Source: Schistosoma haematobium
Taxonomy: Eukaryota > Platyhelminthes > Trematoda > Strigeidida > Schistosomatidae
Direction of reading: 5' to 3'
NCBI RefSeq assembly: GCF_000699445.3
Contig: NC_067196.1
Coordinates: 2,046,001 to 2,110,000, forward strand
DNA: 64,000 nucleotides
In this document: piece by piece, positions 46,306-56,894 of the stretch
Layout of the letters: each line of letters starts with the position of its first letter
Numbering within the stretch: the stretch's first letter is position 1
The notes under the pieces: model-generated
What the model was told of the DNA's origin: nothing
Seen by the model: only the letters and a program-made list of their open reading frames with translations
The model's database searches: none
Program-made: the position numbers and the translations under genes

Positions 46306-46797
46306 CATTGTGTCTCAAAGCTATACTATGTACTATTCTGATCGATTACCCATATAACTAGATCAACATGCGAGATAATAATTACGACATAGGTCTGTTT
46401 TCTGCCATCATAAATGTAGATCGATAAATAATAAATTGTTGGCTAGTGTAATTAGTTTTTTTTTCACAGGTAGATGAATATTTTTCTTTCATTGGCGTAT
46501 AACTTTTTCTTCTAGTTGTGACAAATGGTTTAAGAAAAACAAACCGGTTAAATGTTGTAATTATTTGGTTATAACTACCTTCAAATTTCTACTTTTCTCA
46601 TGATGACATCTTCTAGTAGTAGTATGTGCAGTTTGTAAAGCTGTTAAGTTTAATATACTTAGACAGTTAACGGTAAACTAAATACTGCTTACAGATCCAC
46701 AGATAGACAATACCGATTCATCAACTACAGTTGTCGGTATTCAAATTGGATATCGAAATAAGCTAGATAAGTATTTGTTCATTAAGTAATCAAATTG
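46306..46797. other. Intron sequence, no recognised repeat
   Basis: AT-rich; nothing recognised. Confidence 0.5.
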
Positions 46798-46802
46798 TTT
46801 AC

Positions 46803-47321
46803 TGTTATAACTTATGGCCTGTGTGCCCTGTTAGTATATAAGGTAACGATACCGCCAATTAGAGAGCAGTGAATTGTCGTTCGGATCAATGACGCGTAAA
46901 ACCCGTGCGAGTAGTCTAAAGTCTATCGATCCTGCTTACTGCCTAACCCAGCCAGTTAAGTCCAGAACATCAATCTCAGTCTCTGCCATATGAATCATTG
47001 ATTTCAAACATAGTGGGGTTGATATACACCAACTAAACAGACCACATCATACCATACAATTGTAAACAGTATTTGTACAAGATTGGGCCAAATGTGGCTG
47101 TGAATGTTTTAGGTAGTGATTAATAGACAGGGCCTAATTCAAGAATGGTAAGTCGTATAATCATAGTTCATAGGTTAAAATAAACCTCATAATAAGAGGG
47201 ACATGAATATGTATAATTTAGTTTATTAACAATTACACCATAAAAATGTACATATAGTATTGATCCATAAATAAATGGATCCCAAAAAGTTACCATTCAT
47301 TATTCTTATCGGGACATAACA
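46803..47321 (+). mobile_element. Solo LTR (LTR1, 519 bp), intact ends
   Basis: TGTTATAACTTATGG...GGGACATAACA with a perfect TTTAC duplication at 46798-46802 and 47322-47326. Contains AGTATATAAGG (46832-46842), a TATA-like promoter element. Confidence 0.9.
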
Positions 47322-47326
47322 TTTAC

Positions 47327-47670
47327 ACAATATCACAACGTCACTTTATTCTACAATATTGATTACTACTGTCAATAATTCTGTAATCTAATCCTCAAAA
47401 CTGTAAATAAGCAACTGTAACGATATTTTGTTGAGGAGCAATAAATTACTGGTTAAGATTTTTGAGTTTTAACCAGATATTCTCTAATTCATGTCCCCCC
47501 TCCCGCATTACACGTGTATCAGTTCTTCAGGGAGCTACATAATACTATTACCCTTTAAATGAGAAAGTTTCGTTCATAGCCGATATACGAAAACATATTT
47601 CATAAATATCGTATCAAACTTTTCTATTCAGTAACTAAGGGGGGATTAACTAGGTTTAAATGTTATTGCT
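47327..47670. other. Intron sequence, no recognised repeat
   Basis: Nothing recognised. Confidence 0.5.
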
Positions 47671-47674
47671 ATGC

Positions 47675-48000
47675 ATTTTGGAATGTTGGGAGAGTTTCCT
47701 TGTTCAAGTGGATGATTTAGATGGATTTAAGTTCTTTAAACGAAGTAGTTTAACTGTGAAACATTCATTGTCATTTTCGATAGCATCATCAGCATAAAAT
47801 TCAGTTAGTAGTAAACCAGTAGAATTTTTTTTCATTTATGACTGAGAGTTTATTTGATCTACCTTAATCTTGATTGGTTATTTACAGAATAAATGTCAAC
47901 AACATTTAGTCAGGATCAAGATCGACAAAACATTCTGTTATCCATATATGGATAAATCCTAATGACTTCTATTGTGAAGTTTGTGCTGATTTTTACCCAG
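47675..48000. mobile_element. Foldback element, decayed copy 3
   Basis: Left side AAGTGGATGATTTAGATGG and ATAGCATCATCAGCATAAAA; right side GAAGTTTGTGCTGATTTTTA. The inverted arms are still visible around a centre near 47850-47870. Confidence 0.6.
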
Positions 48001-48305
48001 TTTAGAAAATGAAGCATTACAATGCATGAATTGATTAACTATTTAGTAGGAAACGTTTATATGTACTCGTTTGTTAACCAAATTGATTATTTTGAGGTTT
48101 AATTATATTAAATAAATCCTTAATTTACATTAGATGGTATGGGTCCAAGTCTTTAACAATCACAGATTCATATAATCGAAGATACTATTGTCGACCATTG
48201 TTAATTATCTAACATTCTATCTGTTCATTCTAACTTGTTTTCATCACTAAACTGAAATATTACCTGTGTAGTTACACTTTTTTTCTTATCGATTTTTGTT
48301 CTCAG

Positions 48306-48445
48306 TTAAGTACAACTACAACAGTCCCTGCATCATCCAGATCGATAGGTCTACCCAGTTGGGAAATTTTCACAGAAGATCAAGTTGAACAACAACAGAT
48401 GGACTCTTCAAAGCCGTTAAATAGTACACAACAGTCAACTATTTG
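48306..48445 (+). CDS. BUB1B: BUBR1/Mad3-like exon e: ABBA-like motif
   Basis: Enters in phase 0 and leaves after two bases of a Cys codon (residues 258-304). LPSWEIFTEDQ (WEIFTED at 48360-48380) matches the short W/F-x-I-F-x-D/E-D/E element conserved between the KEN box and the Bub3-binding region of BUBR1/Mad3 proteins, usually called an ABBA or CDII-type motif, which contacts Cdc20. Gln-rich residues follow. The acceptor is TGTTCTCAG and the donor GTAAGC. Motif assignment is by pattern. Confidence 0.82.
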
Positions 48446-48800
48446 GTAAGCAAAGTGATTTCTCTTTTCTTAATTTACAATAACATCAAGAATAAATCTA
48501 TTAGACTGCTTAGTGCTATGCTGCAAAATCAATACCATTAATAAAGCCATATTCATTGTCTATCTGTTACTCAATCTTGAGTTTGGTATAGTTCCTTGTC
48601 TATTATTCCTTCATTATATCTGTTCCTTCCAAACTGCATTTTTTTGTGTGTAGACTTTCATAAGTTTCTCCACTTGTGAACGTCTTGTTTTTCCGTGGTA
48701 ATAGATGATTTGGCTAATTGAACCGACATTCGTATTGGGTGCTAAGTTGATGATCATAACTCATATTCCTCTCAAAAATATCATGTGAAAAAGTCGTTAA
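48446..48800. other. Intron sequence, no recognised repeat
   Basis: Nothing recognised. Confidence 0.5.
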
Positions 48801-48804
48801 ACAA

Positions 48805-49268
48805 CATATCGACTGCCATGAACTTATTTCTGTGCTAAACCAATGACACGTCAATCAGCACTAGCAACCTTGAGTCAACTTTAAATCTTTATAGGTCCCC
48901 GATTCAGTAGCTCCTCCGTCTACTGTGTTCATTGAATTCAGACCGCAATATCCGCCTTCACTATATGAATAATACACTTCAGAGATACGTAGTTTATATA
49001 CCAAGCAGACCAGACCGCATCAAACCATAAAATGAGAAAAGTAATAGTTGTACAAGATCAAGTCAAAAGTGGATGTGATTAAGGCATACAGTAACTAATA
49101 GATTGGGAATAAATTAAGAATAGTAAATCGCATAACAGTAGCTAACCGATGAAATGAAAACTTATGATAAAAGAAATATAAGCATAAATAATCTAGTTAC
49201 GTAATAGCTATACAATAAGAATATATGTACAATAATAGTCCAGAAATAATTTTTGAAAGTTATCATTC
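48805..49268 (+). mobile_element. LTR1 relic
   Basis: Diverged; AACCAATGACACGTCAATC, GTTTATATACCAAGCAGACC and AATAATAGTCCAGAAATAAT blocks. The 5' end is lost and the 3' end is cut by RTE-D; ATAACA at 49604-49609 may be the displaced terminus. Confidence 0.65.
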
Positions 49269-49269
49269 A

Positions 49270-49605
49270 TTTAGACGCCCATTGATGACTAGTGTTGGAG
49301 ACGAATGGAAGAAAGTTAGAGGCGGCCAAACCAAAACATGGCATCAGTCCTTAAAGTCACTAACTTGTATTCTTAACCATATCGATAGACGCAGACTACT
49401 TGGTTGAGGTCTGCGTGACTGTTGTAACCAATGGTTGGAGGCTCAGGGACATGGCAGAGAATCGATCACACTCTCTGTCTTCCCTTAAACTATGAGATTA
49501 AAATCGCTTCATATCTTTCTTTCTACGGACTAATTCTTCCTTATTGCAATGTTTCTTTTATATATTACTGCCATTGAAGTGAATACTTCTATGAATCCAG
49601 TGTTA
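49270..49605 (+). mobile_element. RTE-D 3' end inserted in LTR1
   Basis: CATTGATGACTAGTGTTGG, CGGCCAAACCAAAACATGGC, 3' UTR; its own terminus is lost. Confidence 0.7.
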
Positions 49606-49609
49606 TAAC

Positions 49610-50129
49610 AAATCAAACATATCCATATTAAATATCAGGTCTATTTCGACAATTAGCCATATACATTATGCTGATATTGAATACTATCCATGACCAAAAC
49701 TCTTATTTCATTTGTATATTCTTCTTTGCAAGATCACCGCCTGTTGTTTTTTTTTTGTTTTGTTTATATAACTAAAGCTACTAACACTTATTCGAAGTGA
49801 CTTGTTGACTTTGATTGAAGAAGAACTATATTTAACCTGTTTTCCTATCTTGACCTCTTAATAAAGTCATTTAATCCTTAATCAAATTGATCAAATCATT
49901 TATAACTTTGAAACTCTAATATCCTTGTCAATCCTCTCTCTCTCTTAACATTTTGCATAAAACATTCATTTCATTTAACACAATGACCTTAACCTCAAGT
50001 TACTGATAGAATATTACTTTATCGATTTGGAATTCATTATCCATAACTATTTAATGAGATGTGTATTTTTCTTAATTGACATTTAAAACTTCATTATAGA
50101 AACGTAAGTGACTCAGTGAAATGTTCTTT
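49610..50129. other. Intron sequence, no recognised repeat
   Basis: AT-rich; nothing recognised. Confidence 0.5.
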
Positions 50130-50390
50130 TTAACAACTTTAACACCGTTCAATGCTGGCTCAGTAGTGTACAGGTTAAGCGTTTACGTGTGAGACCAATA
50201 GACCCTGGGTTCGAATCTCGCCGAGTGGATTTATGGATACTCACTGCTGAGGAGAGTTCCATACTAGGATGAAACGGCCATCCAGTGATTTCAAGTTTCC
50301 CATTGTGGTCTATCTTTAATTGACTCATGAATTCCACTATTAAATTTACTGAATTCTTCACAAAACCCTCTTCTGATAACGAAATAATCA
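50130..50390 (+). mobile_element. HH-SINE copy
   Basis: tRNA-like GCTGGCTCAGTAGTGTACAG, box B GGTTCGAATCTCGCC; the ribozyme has a 3-base insertion before stem II (GAGGAGAGTTCC). Confidence 0.7.
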
Positions 50391-50522
50391 TTGAATTAAA
50401 AGTGTTTTAAACGTAGATTGAATAACATTACTTATGGAAAGGGATTGTACAACATGGTGCAATAGAGTGCTGACATTAAATTTGAAGAAAAAAATCAACG
50501 TACTTATTGTCAGTGAAGAAAT

Positions 50523-50705
50523 TGTGGCGAGACTATAATTTATGAACGAACCAATCGGGTATAAGATAATAGATCTCGGATTTTGGCGCGAAATTCACTC
50601 GTCCGTTTGGCTAAATAGAGTCTTGGCATTATAGCTTATGTCAGTTTGTGATGACCCCCCCCCAAATCTAATTTCTAACCGTAATCATCAACTGTAAATC
50701 ATAAT
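50523..50705. mobile_element. MITE half-element
   Basis: GTGGCGAGACTATAATTTAT end and an interior similar to the 32766 copy (ATTTTGGCGCGAAATTCA); no right terminus found. Confidence 0.5.
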
Positions 50706-50789
50706 TCTAATTCATCAAACAGATTTATAGACATTCTTTATGTTCTCAAGAACGCTGACACTTGATAAGATACATGTATATATTATCGT

Positions 50790-51310
50790 TTGAGAAGGAG
50801 TTGCCCCCAAATCTCCTGTTATGTCCAAGAATGGGGAGAATCAACTCTCCTTCTCCAAATGCTCTCGCATGGCCACGTTCATAAAACCACTGCCAGGGAA
50901 GTCCTGCTCACTGTTTTCTCGCGACATTACTGTTGTTCACAAAATTGAGAGGACGAAAAGCAAATATTCGGTGCTTTAACCGGGTTTGTGGATATGGAGG
51001 ATTCACTTAGGGGAATCGGAAAACCCAAATTCCAAACCAATGATGCACATGGGCTGGATCCAGTATCCTGAGAGAACAAACACCATATGTACCAATTGTT
51101 GGTCACAGGTTACCATGATACTGCATCTTCTGATGTTGCTCCACTGCCTTGTGGATTAGACCTTTAGGTCGAAGGATCTAGATGTGGCCCCCTAAGAAAA
51201 CCACCTGTTTCGTTTCGAGCATCCGGGCAGTATCCCAGCCCTCACACAAATCGGATGATTTATGTGACTCATATCTATTTCATGCCTTGTTGTACCTATG
51301 TTTACGTGAG
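50790..51310 (+). mobile_element. C-repeat copy
   Basis: From GCCCCCAAATCTCCTG to TACCTATGTTTACGTG; the A-rich tail is lost. Confidence 0.8.
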
Positions 51311-51566
51311 AAGGAGTTATGTATAGGACAATTACGTATCTTCAGTTCGATTATAAAAATAATCTCTCTGTTTCTCTCACGCTAAAGTATCATTGTGAGT
51401 AGTTAGATTAGATGAATAGAAATTGTTCACTTTTATTATGTTTCATGTTTCTGGGTATCATTACCAGGGTTTGACTTGATAATTTTGAATAAATTGATCA
51501 TTGGATAGATTGTTATTAATAAATTAATATATTTGTAAATATTCCAATGAGTAGAAAAAATAGATT

Positions 51567-51609
51567 TTCTGACGTTTCGTGACTTAGTGTAAGCCACTTC
51601 TTCAGAGAA
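51567..51609 (-). ncRNA. Minimal Penelope-type hammerhead ribozyme
   Basis: On the minus strand: stem I UUCU/AGAA, CUGAAGA (CUGANGA core), a 7-bp stem II GUGGCUU/AAGUCAC with loop ACACU (one G-U pair), GAAA, then ACGU as a minimal stem III and C as the cleavage base. All conserved core bases are present. This layout matches the minimal type-I hammerheads described in Penelope-like retroelements. The flank to about 51780 is presumably the same element. Confidence 0.8.
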
Positions 51610-51817
51610 CAAAATATTCTCTTATACTCTTACAATATAACCCCTCAAAATAGTGAGCATAATGTTGAGTCACTGAAACTAGTGGGCACATTGCGACTAG
51701 GTTAGGACAATCTGATCAGCATTAAAAAATCTCTTGACAAACATGACATTGGTCATTACTCAGTGATTAATTAATTATATATACATTGCGGTTTCACAAA
51801 GTTAGTCATACCCTGAA

Positions 51818-51890
51818 TTTATTTATTTATTTGAACACATAAATATTGGTACAGATAGAGCATCGAATACATATGCGCCACATAAATCAC
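51818..51890 (-). mobile_element. C-repeat tail fragment
   Basis: TTATTTGAACACATAAATAT and TATGCGCCACATAAATCACT only. Confidence 0.65.
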
Positions 51891-51892
51891 TG

Positions 51893-52045
51893 TTGGATAC
51901 CGGCTCAGTAGTCAAGCGTTCATGCGTGAGACTAAAGGTCATGAGTTCGAGGAGTCGCATACTAGGACAAAATGTTCATCCAGTGCTTCCAAGTTTTCAA
52001 TAGTGGTCTAATTTATATCGGTTCATGATTTCAATGAAATATGTA
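51893..52045 (+). mobile_element. HH-SINE, internally deleted
   Basis: tRNA-like start TGGATACCGGCTCAGTAG; box B GAGTTCGAGG is fused to stem II (GGAGTCGCATACTAGGAC). Confidence 0.65.
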
Positions 52046-52085
52046 ATTATTTTTACAAAGAATGGAATTTTATACACTTCTCTTT

Positions 52086-52419
52086 TTGGTGGAGTTTTGT
52101 TCTCTCAGCTGGATGGTTTGGTCGTGGAGCTTTCATCGTTCTTCTGAACGACATCATCAGCACAAACTTCAGATAGAAGTGAAGTGTTCGAATTTCTCCA
52201 TATGCGTTTCACAGCTTGTTCTGTGCACCTCGATGTTGATTGGTTCTTGTTGACAGAACAAGCTGTGAAACGCATATGGAGAAATTCGAACACTTCACTT
52301 CTATCTGAAGTTTGTGCTGATGATGTCGTTCAGAAGAACGATGAAAGCTCCACGACCAAACCATCCAGCTCAGAGAACAAAACTCCCAAAATCATCCACC
52401 TGAGCTACAAATCTTCTCC
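52086..52419. mobile_element. Foldback element, copy 2 (334 bp)
   Basis: Flanked by ACACTTCTCTTT (52074-52085) and ACACCTCTCTTT (52420-52431), one mismatch. Arms 52091-52224 and 52253-52386 (134 bp, one mismatch seen), with a 28-nt loop that equals part of the left arm of copy 1. Hammerhead-like cores are kept in both arms. Confidence 0.88.
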
Positions 52420-52434
52420 ACACCTCTCTTTCTC

Positions 52435-53250
52435 AACTTACCATTCATTGTTTTATAGTTCACACTAATATATTCTTTGAAATGGTATGCTCCATTTTCT
52501 TTTTATTGATCAAATCATAAAATCTAATTACCATGGGAACACTGAACACAGAAACTGTAATTTCCGAAGCCATTTAGCTTAATAATGATTCCATGAACTG
52601 ATCCCATCTCTTAATACTTTTAACCAACGTTATCTCTTTTACAGTTTAATCCTATTACAACTAGAATATTGCATTCTGATAAATGATATCTAGATAAAAG
52701 TTATGCATGCCCTAACCATCTAGATTTAAAACGCATTATTTAGCTTTATTCTAATTGTGGTTCTACTATACACTTGAAGTATTTTGAAGATAACAATAAT
52801 TAAATACAATTTACAAGCGTTTTCTCCCATTATTCATGTTTCAAAGCCGTAAAGTAAAACAAAATGAATTACTGGTCATTATAGTCGTTTCTGAGTAGAT
52901 AGACAGATATCTTTCGTTAAGTATAGGTGAAAGTTCTTTGTAAAAAGGTCAAGCAAACGTTTAGTAACTTTATCTATTTCAATATTACATCAACAACTAT
53001 TTCATCAAGCCTCTAATAAAACTCCCAAGATACGTGATGTAAGCGATTAATGCACTCAATTTGTTCAGTTCATAAAATCGGACTCAGCATAAAGGAGGAT
53101 GGTAACGATCTTTATGGCAGATTTTACAACAGGATGGCAGCGTTCTTCTTCTTCTTCTTTATAGCTTAATCACCCATTTATTGCACATTACTAGGTATGA
53201 CTTCTTTTATTAGTTCTGGACTTGTAAGGTTAACGTATAATCGCAAGTTT
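52435..53250. other. Intron sequence, no recognised repeat
   Basis: AT-rich; a CTT run near 53144-53158. Confidence 0.5.
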
Positions 53251-53254
53251 ATGT

Positions 53255-53475
53255 TATGTATGTGTGCAGAACTTACTTACTTACGCCTCTTACTCTTCAT
53301 AGAGGTCACCCATCAGCATTCTCAATCCAACTCTATCCTGGGCAGTCCTTTCCAGTTGTTATTCTTCCTTTTTATATCTACTTCTATTTCCCGACGTAAT
53401 GTGTTGTTTGACCTTCCTCTTTTCCGCTTCCCTTCAAGATTCCAACTTTGGGCTTACCTCATAAAATACAGTTTG
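53255..53475 (-). mobile_element. RTE-E 3' fragment
   Basis: Inverted TTACTTACTTACG tail, then AACTCTATCCTGGGCAGTCC and CCTCTTTTCCGCTTCCC, the same end as 26131-26480. Confidence 0.7.
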
Positions 53476-53609
53476 ATGATTTCCATAATATATATCCTAT
53501 CCACTTATTCATCTTTTTATAAAGCATTATACACATTACATTAAAATGAGACTTATTTCAAGTGAATAATTTCATACATTAACTATGCGCTTGGTTAGTG
53601 GTTATGATC

Positions 53610-53985
53610 TCAGTTAGAGTCATGTTGGTAGGTGTAGACTACCTGGTTGGGGACCGCGAGATGACAGCAACCGATGGTTAGAGACCTTGAATGACATGGC
53701 TCAAAATCGTTTGCAATGGCACAGGTGCATCCACTCTCTGTGTTCTCCCAAATTCTAATCTTCTGAATTCTTCATATCCCTTTATTCCTCTTTCCAAATT
53801 TCTTTCACTGGATTATACTCTTTAAATAACATCTCCAAACCCTAATCTTCCCGATTACTGCTTATACTCTTGCTACCTCTACCACTACGGGATTTGAATC
53901 GACCACTGCATCTCTGTGCTAATGTGGTGTGGCAACTCGAACTGATGTACGTACGTACGAAGTTCTACGTTGTTACTGACTGACT
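53610..53985 (+). mobile_element. RTE-D subfamily 2, 3' end
   Basis: Nearly the same as 34750-35120 (GTGTAGACTACCTGGTTGGG, GATGTACGTACGTACGAAG). Confidence 0.75.
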
Positions 53986-54007
53986 ATGATCTCAATTCAA
54001 ATATTAT

Positions 54008-54120
54008 TCTAAGATGATGGAGAAGATTTGTCGTTCAAATGGATGATTTCGATGAAGTTTTATTCTCTAAGCCTGGATATTTTACCCATGGAACAGTCCA
54101 GAGAACAAACGTTCATCAAA
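54008..54120. mobile_element. Foldback element, short decayed copy 4
   Basis: GGAGAAGATTTGTCGTTCAA, GATGAAGTTTTATTCTCTAA, then CAGAGAACAAACGTTCATC as the inverted partner. Confidence 0.55.
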
Positions 54121-54186
54121 AATTATTCTATCTATTTACAAGATTATTTTATTATTCAAATTGTTTTCCTAATCAATTCATTCATT

Positions 54187-54212
54187 CATTGTTTGTTTGT
54201 TTGTTTGTTTGT
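54187..54212. repeat. (TTTG)n microsatellite
   Basis: Lies just before the next exon; a second run is at 54519-54550 just after its donor. Confidence 0.8.
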
Positions 54213-54254
54213 TTTTCCCTTTTCGGTGTTGTTGTATTATTCCATTTCATTTAG

Positions 54255-54507
54255 TACTACTAAACGTAAAGGTTTAAAAATGAAATCCTCATTCAAAGAT
54301 AATGATACTTATCAACAATTAAATGAGATTTCTTTTATTGAAATTACATCATTTAATCATTTATTACATCATAATAATCGTGTTAATCATTCATCAAATC
54401 AACATGATGATCATTATCAAAGTGATAGATTATTAACTAAATTAAATTTACCAAGTTTCCCCGATGATAAAATATCAGAAGTTGATTGTTTTGCATTTGA
54501 TATCTCT
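54255..54507 (+). CDS. BUB1B: BUBR1/Mad3-like exon f
   Basis: Completes a Cys codon and ends in phase 0 (residues 304-388). A basic start (TTKRKGLKMKSSFK) is followed by acidic/polar sequence, a His/Asn-rich run (HLLHHNNRVNHSSNQHDDH), then LTKLNLPSFPDDKISEVDCF. No named domain; it links the ABBA-like motif to the Bub3-binding region, a part that varies in length among BUBR1/Mad3 proteins. The acceptor is CATTTCATTTAG and the donor GTAAGT. Support is phase agreement on both sides and host-like codon use. Confidence 0.8.
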
Positions 54508-54574
54508 GTAAGTATTGTTGTTTTTGTTTGTTTGTTTGTTTGTTTTTTTTATAATCATATGTCAGTCAATCTTG

Positions 54575-55130
54575 AGTGTTGTTAGAGGTATGAGGGCTGG
54601 TGTCACTTCCCGGTTGCCCACATCGTGGAAGAGTTCTTCTGGAAAAGTATCTGAAAAGGAAATTGGATTAGAGGTGTGGTCTTAATGACCTGAGAACGTG
54701 ACCGCAGTGTCCAAGGGGCAACTGTTTGAGGTCGGTCACATACGATCTTTTTATGGGTAATTTTTGTGTTAGCTCCGTACTTGTTGAGACTTTACCGCCG
54801 GAGACGGATATCCGTGGGATAAGGCGAGGTGTGCATTTCTAGGGTCGACGTATTCTAACCCCACCCCTATTTGTGGGAAGATAGCATCGCTGTCATGCTG
54901 ATTGTCTGAAGGAAACACCTTACTGCTGTCACACCTCTGTACAGTCAGCAGTACGACTTCGCCTTCGGACCTTGGGTTTGTTGCTTTTAGTCTTACCGCT
55001 CTTCAACCGACCTGTCTGACATGGTAGGACCTTGAGGAACGGTTGTTCCAGCCAGTATAGCTCGGTTGCTTCATCACGATAGGCAAGCCCGACCACCACG
55101 TCAAGGTAGCAACAACGGTCGGGATAATCA
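54575..55130. repeat. H-repeat, long GC-richer copy
   Basis: About 550 bp with clearly higher GC than the intron around it; blocks CCGCCGGAGACGG, GGGTCGACGTATTC and AAGCCCGACCACCACG. Diverged relatives at 4420-4900, 24781-25045 and 57555-57790. No ORF; may be the untranslated leader of a LINE, but this is a guess. Confidence 0.55.
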
Positions 55131-55239
55131 TATGTATATTAATAAAGGTTTACTTTAATGAAGCCTTTACTAGAATGAATGAAGTCTTAATGTTTATATG
55201 ATTAACAGAGTTTAATGTATAAGGAGATTAGTTATTCAT

Positions 55240-55425
55240 TGGTAAGAGGGCTTTGGATACTGTTCAGAAACCTCAAACTGTGTTATAGATGGTTTTCTTT
55301 CTTATAGGAACCACTTCATCAGAGACTTGAACTCAATGATCAAAATCAAAAGGCATTTTAAATAATGTTAGGAGATACAACTACATGGTAGCCAGTGACT
55401 AAAACAGAATAATTTTCCGTATTCA
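55240..55425 (-). mobile_element. C-repeat relic
   Basis: Diverged inverted match (GGGCTTTGGATACTG, ATGGTTTTCTTTC, CATGGTAGCCAGTGAC). Confidence 0.5.
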
Positions 55426-55599
55426 ATTTCTTCCCAATATACTGTCTTAACAGAAAATTTGTGTATTATAACTATAGTGAAATTCAGATTAGTTCTATAT
55501 TAAACGATCCATTGCAGTGCTAAACATCAATGTAAAGATCCAAGTAAAACAATACCAAGTGAATTTAAAACTTCAGCCTATTGCACAAGTAAGTAGCTA

Positions 55600-55840
55600 T
55601 CAGGACTCAATAGCTAGGTGAATGGATAACGGGATGGTGTTTGAAGCGAACGGTACTGAGTTCGAGTCCCAGAGTGAACATCAACTCTAAGATTCAGGTA
55701 CATCCCAAATAGGACAAAACGCACGTCCTAAATACCACTGTTAACCATTATCCATCTTTGTTCATACTGCTTATGAACTAAGGTAATATCACTGCAATAC
55801 GCACAGTATGCACATATGCCAATAAGAGATTGATCAACTG
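55600..55840 (+). mobile_element. Smα-type element, deleted hammerhead
   Basis: Box-B-like GAGTTCGAGTCCCAGAG (55658), then ACATCCCAAATAGGAC and AAAACGCACGTCC. The CUGAUGAG strand is deleted, leaving loop II, an altered GAAA strand and the cleavage side. The 3' part matches the copies at 42190 and 56230 (inverted). Confidence 0.75.
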
Positions 55841-56224
55841 TTTAGCAGTGCTAAACATCAATCGGAAGATTCAAGTAAACAATACCAATGTTTGTTACAA
55901 CAACATTATATCAGTATAAGTGTATCCTCATCATTCCACTTCTGATTAGTTTTACACGCTACTTATATCTGTCAACTTTAGTAGCATACACCACCATGAT
56001 ACTCCCAGTGAGTAAGATGTGTCTGTAGTGAACTCAAACTCTAAATTAAACCATTCTATATGTCACTGATTTATTCTGATTCTATGAACAGTACAATATG
56101 GTTTAATCATCTCCTTATTTATTATCATTACAGAGTTTAGTATCACGAATTTAATCCTTACCATGGATATACATATATTGAATAGTAAAAAAATCACTTG
56201 GTATTGGTTCCTTGAATCGTCCCA
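55841..56224. other. Intron sequence, no recognised repeat
   Basis: Nothing recognised apart from a few J-like words near 55975-55990. Confidence 0.45.
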
Positions 56225-56485
56225 TTAATGTTTAGGACTGCAATTGATCAGTCTCTTATTGGCATATATGCATACTGTGCGTATCGCTTCAATATTGCCT
56301 TAATTTACAAGCATTTTAAGCAAAGATGGATAGTGGCTAGCAGTGGAATCCAGTTTGACGCGCGTCTCGTTCTACTTGTGTTTCATCAGATGAATGTACC
56401 TACATCTTAGAGTTGACGTTCATTCTAGGATGCAGGCGAATCCTGGATTCCACTGTTAGCTACTATCCATCTTTGCTTAGAATTA
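56225..56485 (-). mobile_element. Smα-type element with a head-to-head 3' scrap
   Basis: 56230-56425 inverted: GGATAGTGGCTAGCAGTGG, GACGCGCGTC and TTTCATCAGATG. The ribozyme keeps CTGATGA and ACGCGCGT, but the GAAA strand reads GAGA. From 56430 a plus-strand 3' part (TGGATTCCACTGTTAGCTAC) forms an inverted pair with it. Confidence 0.7.
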
Positions 56486-56582
56486 TTGAATAGTAGCTCT
56501 ATTTTTATTCCACTAATGTACAGACTTAATATTTCAGTGTATTATTCATTTATTTATATCATATAACCTCGTTTCCTTTTAG

Positions 56583-56835
56583 CTTATTTATGGTGGAATT
56601 GAAGAACTATGTTGGGAAATGCATCGTGGTGTAAAATGGGATGTAAATTATACTAATTCATTGAATAATTCTCCAATAAAATATGATCATCGAAAAATAT
56701 TGAATGATTTCTGGGATAAAGAAGAATTAGAATTGATTAAAGAAATCGATGCCATCATTCATGATAATAACAATGATGAAACTGTTAATAATCAAATGAA
56801 TGATCAATTATTGAAGAGTAAAATTGTTGAATCCA
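56583..56835 (+). CDS. BUB1B: BUBR1/Mad3-like exon g: GLEBS-like Bub3-binding motif
   Basis: Phase 0 entry, leaves after one base of a Thr codon (residues 389-473). It opens LIYGGIEELCWEMHRG, aligning by eye with the GLEBS motif of BUBR1/BUB1 (IY-x-G-x-x-EFSFEEIRA), which inserts into Bub3. The first Glu, the aromatic, the next Glu and the Arg are kept; the second Glu of the EE pair is Met. Then come an acidic segment with DFWDKEELELIKEIDAIIHD and an Asn-rich stretch. A kinase domain would be expected downstream in a BUB1-type protein but none follows. Confidence 0.85.
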
Positions 56836-56894
56836 GTGAGTTAATTAGTTACTACCATTATTTAGTAGTATAGTATACATTTAGTACAGAATAG

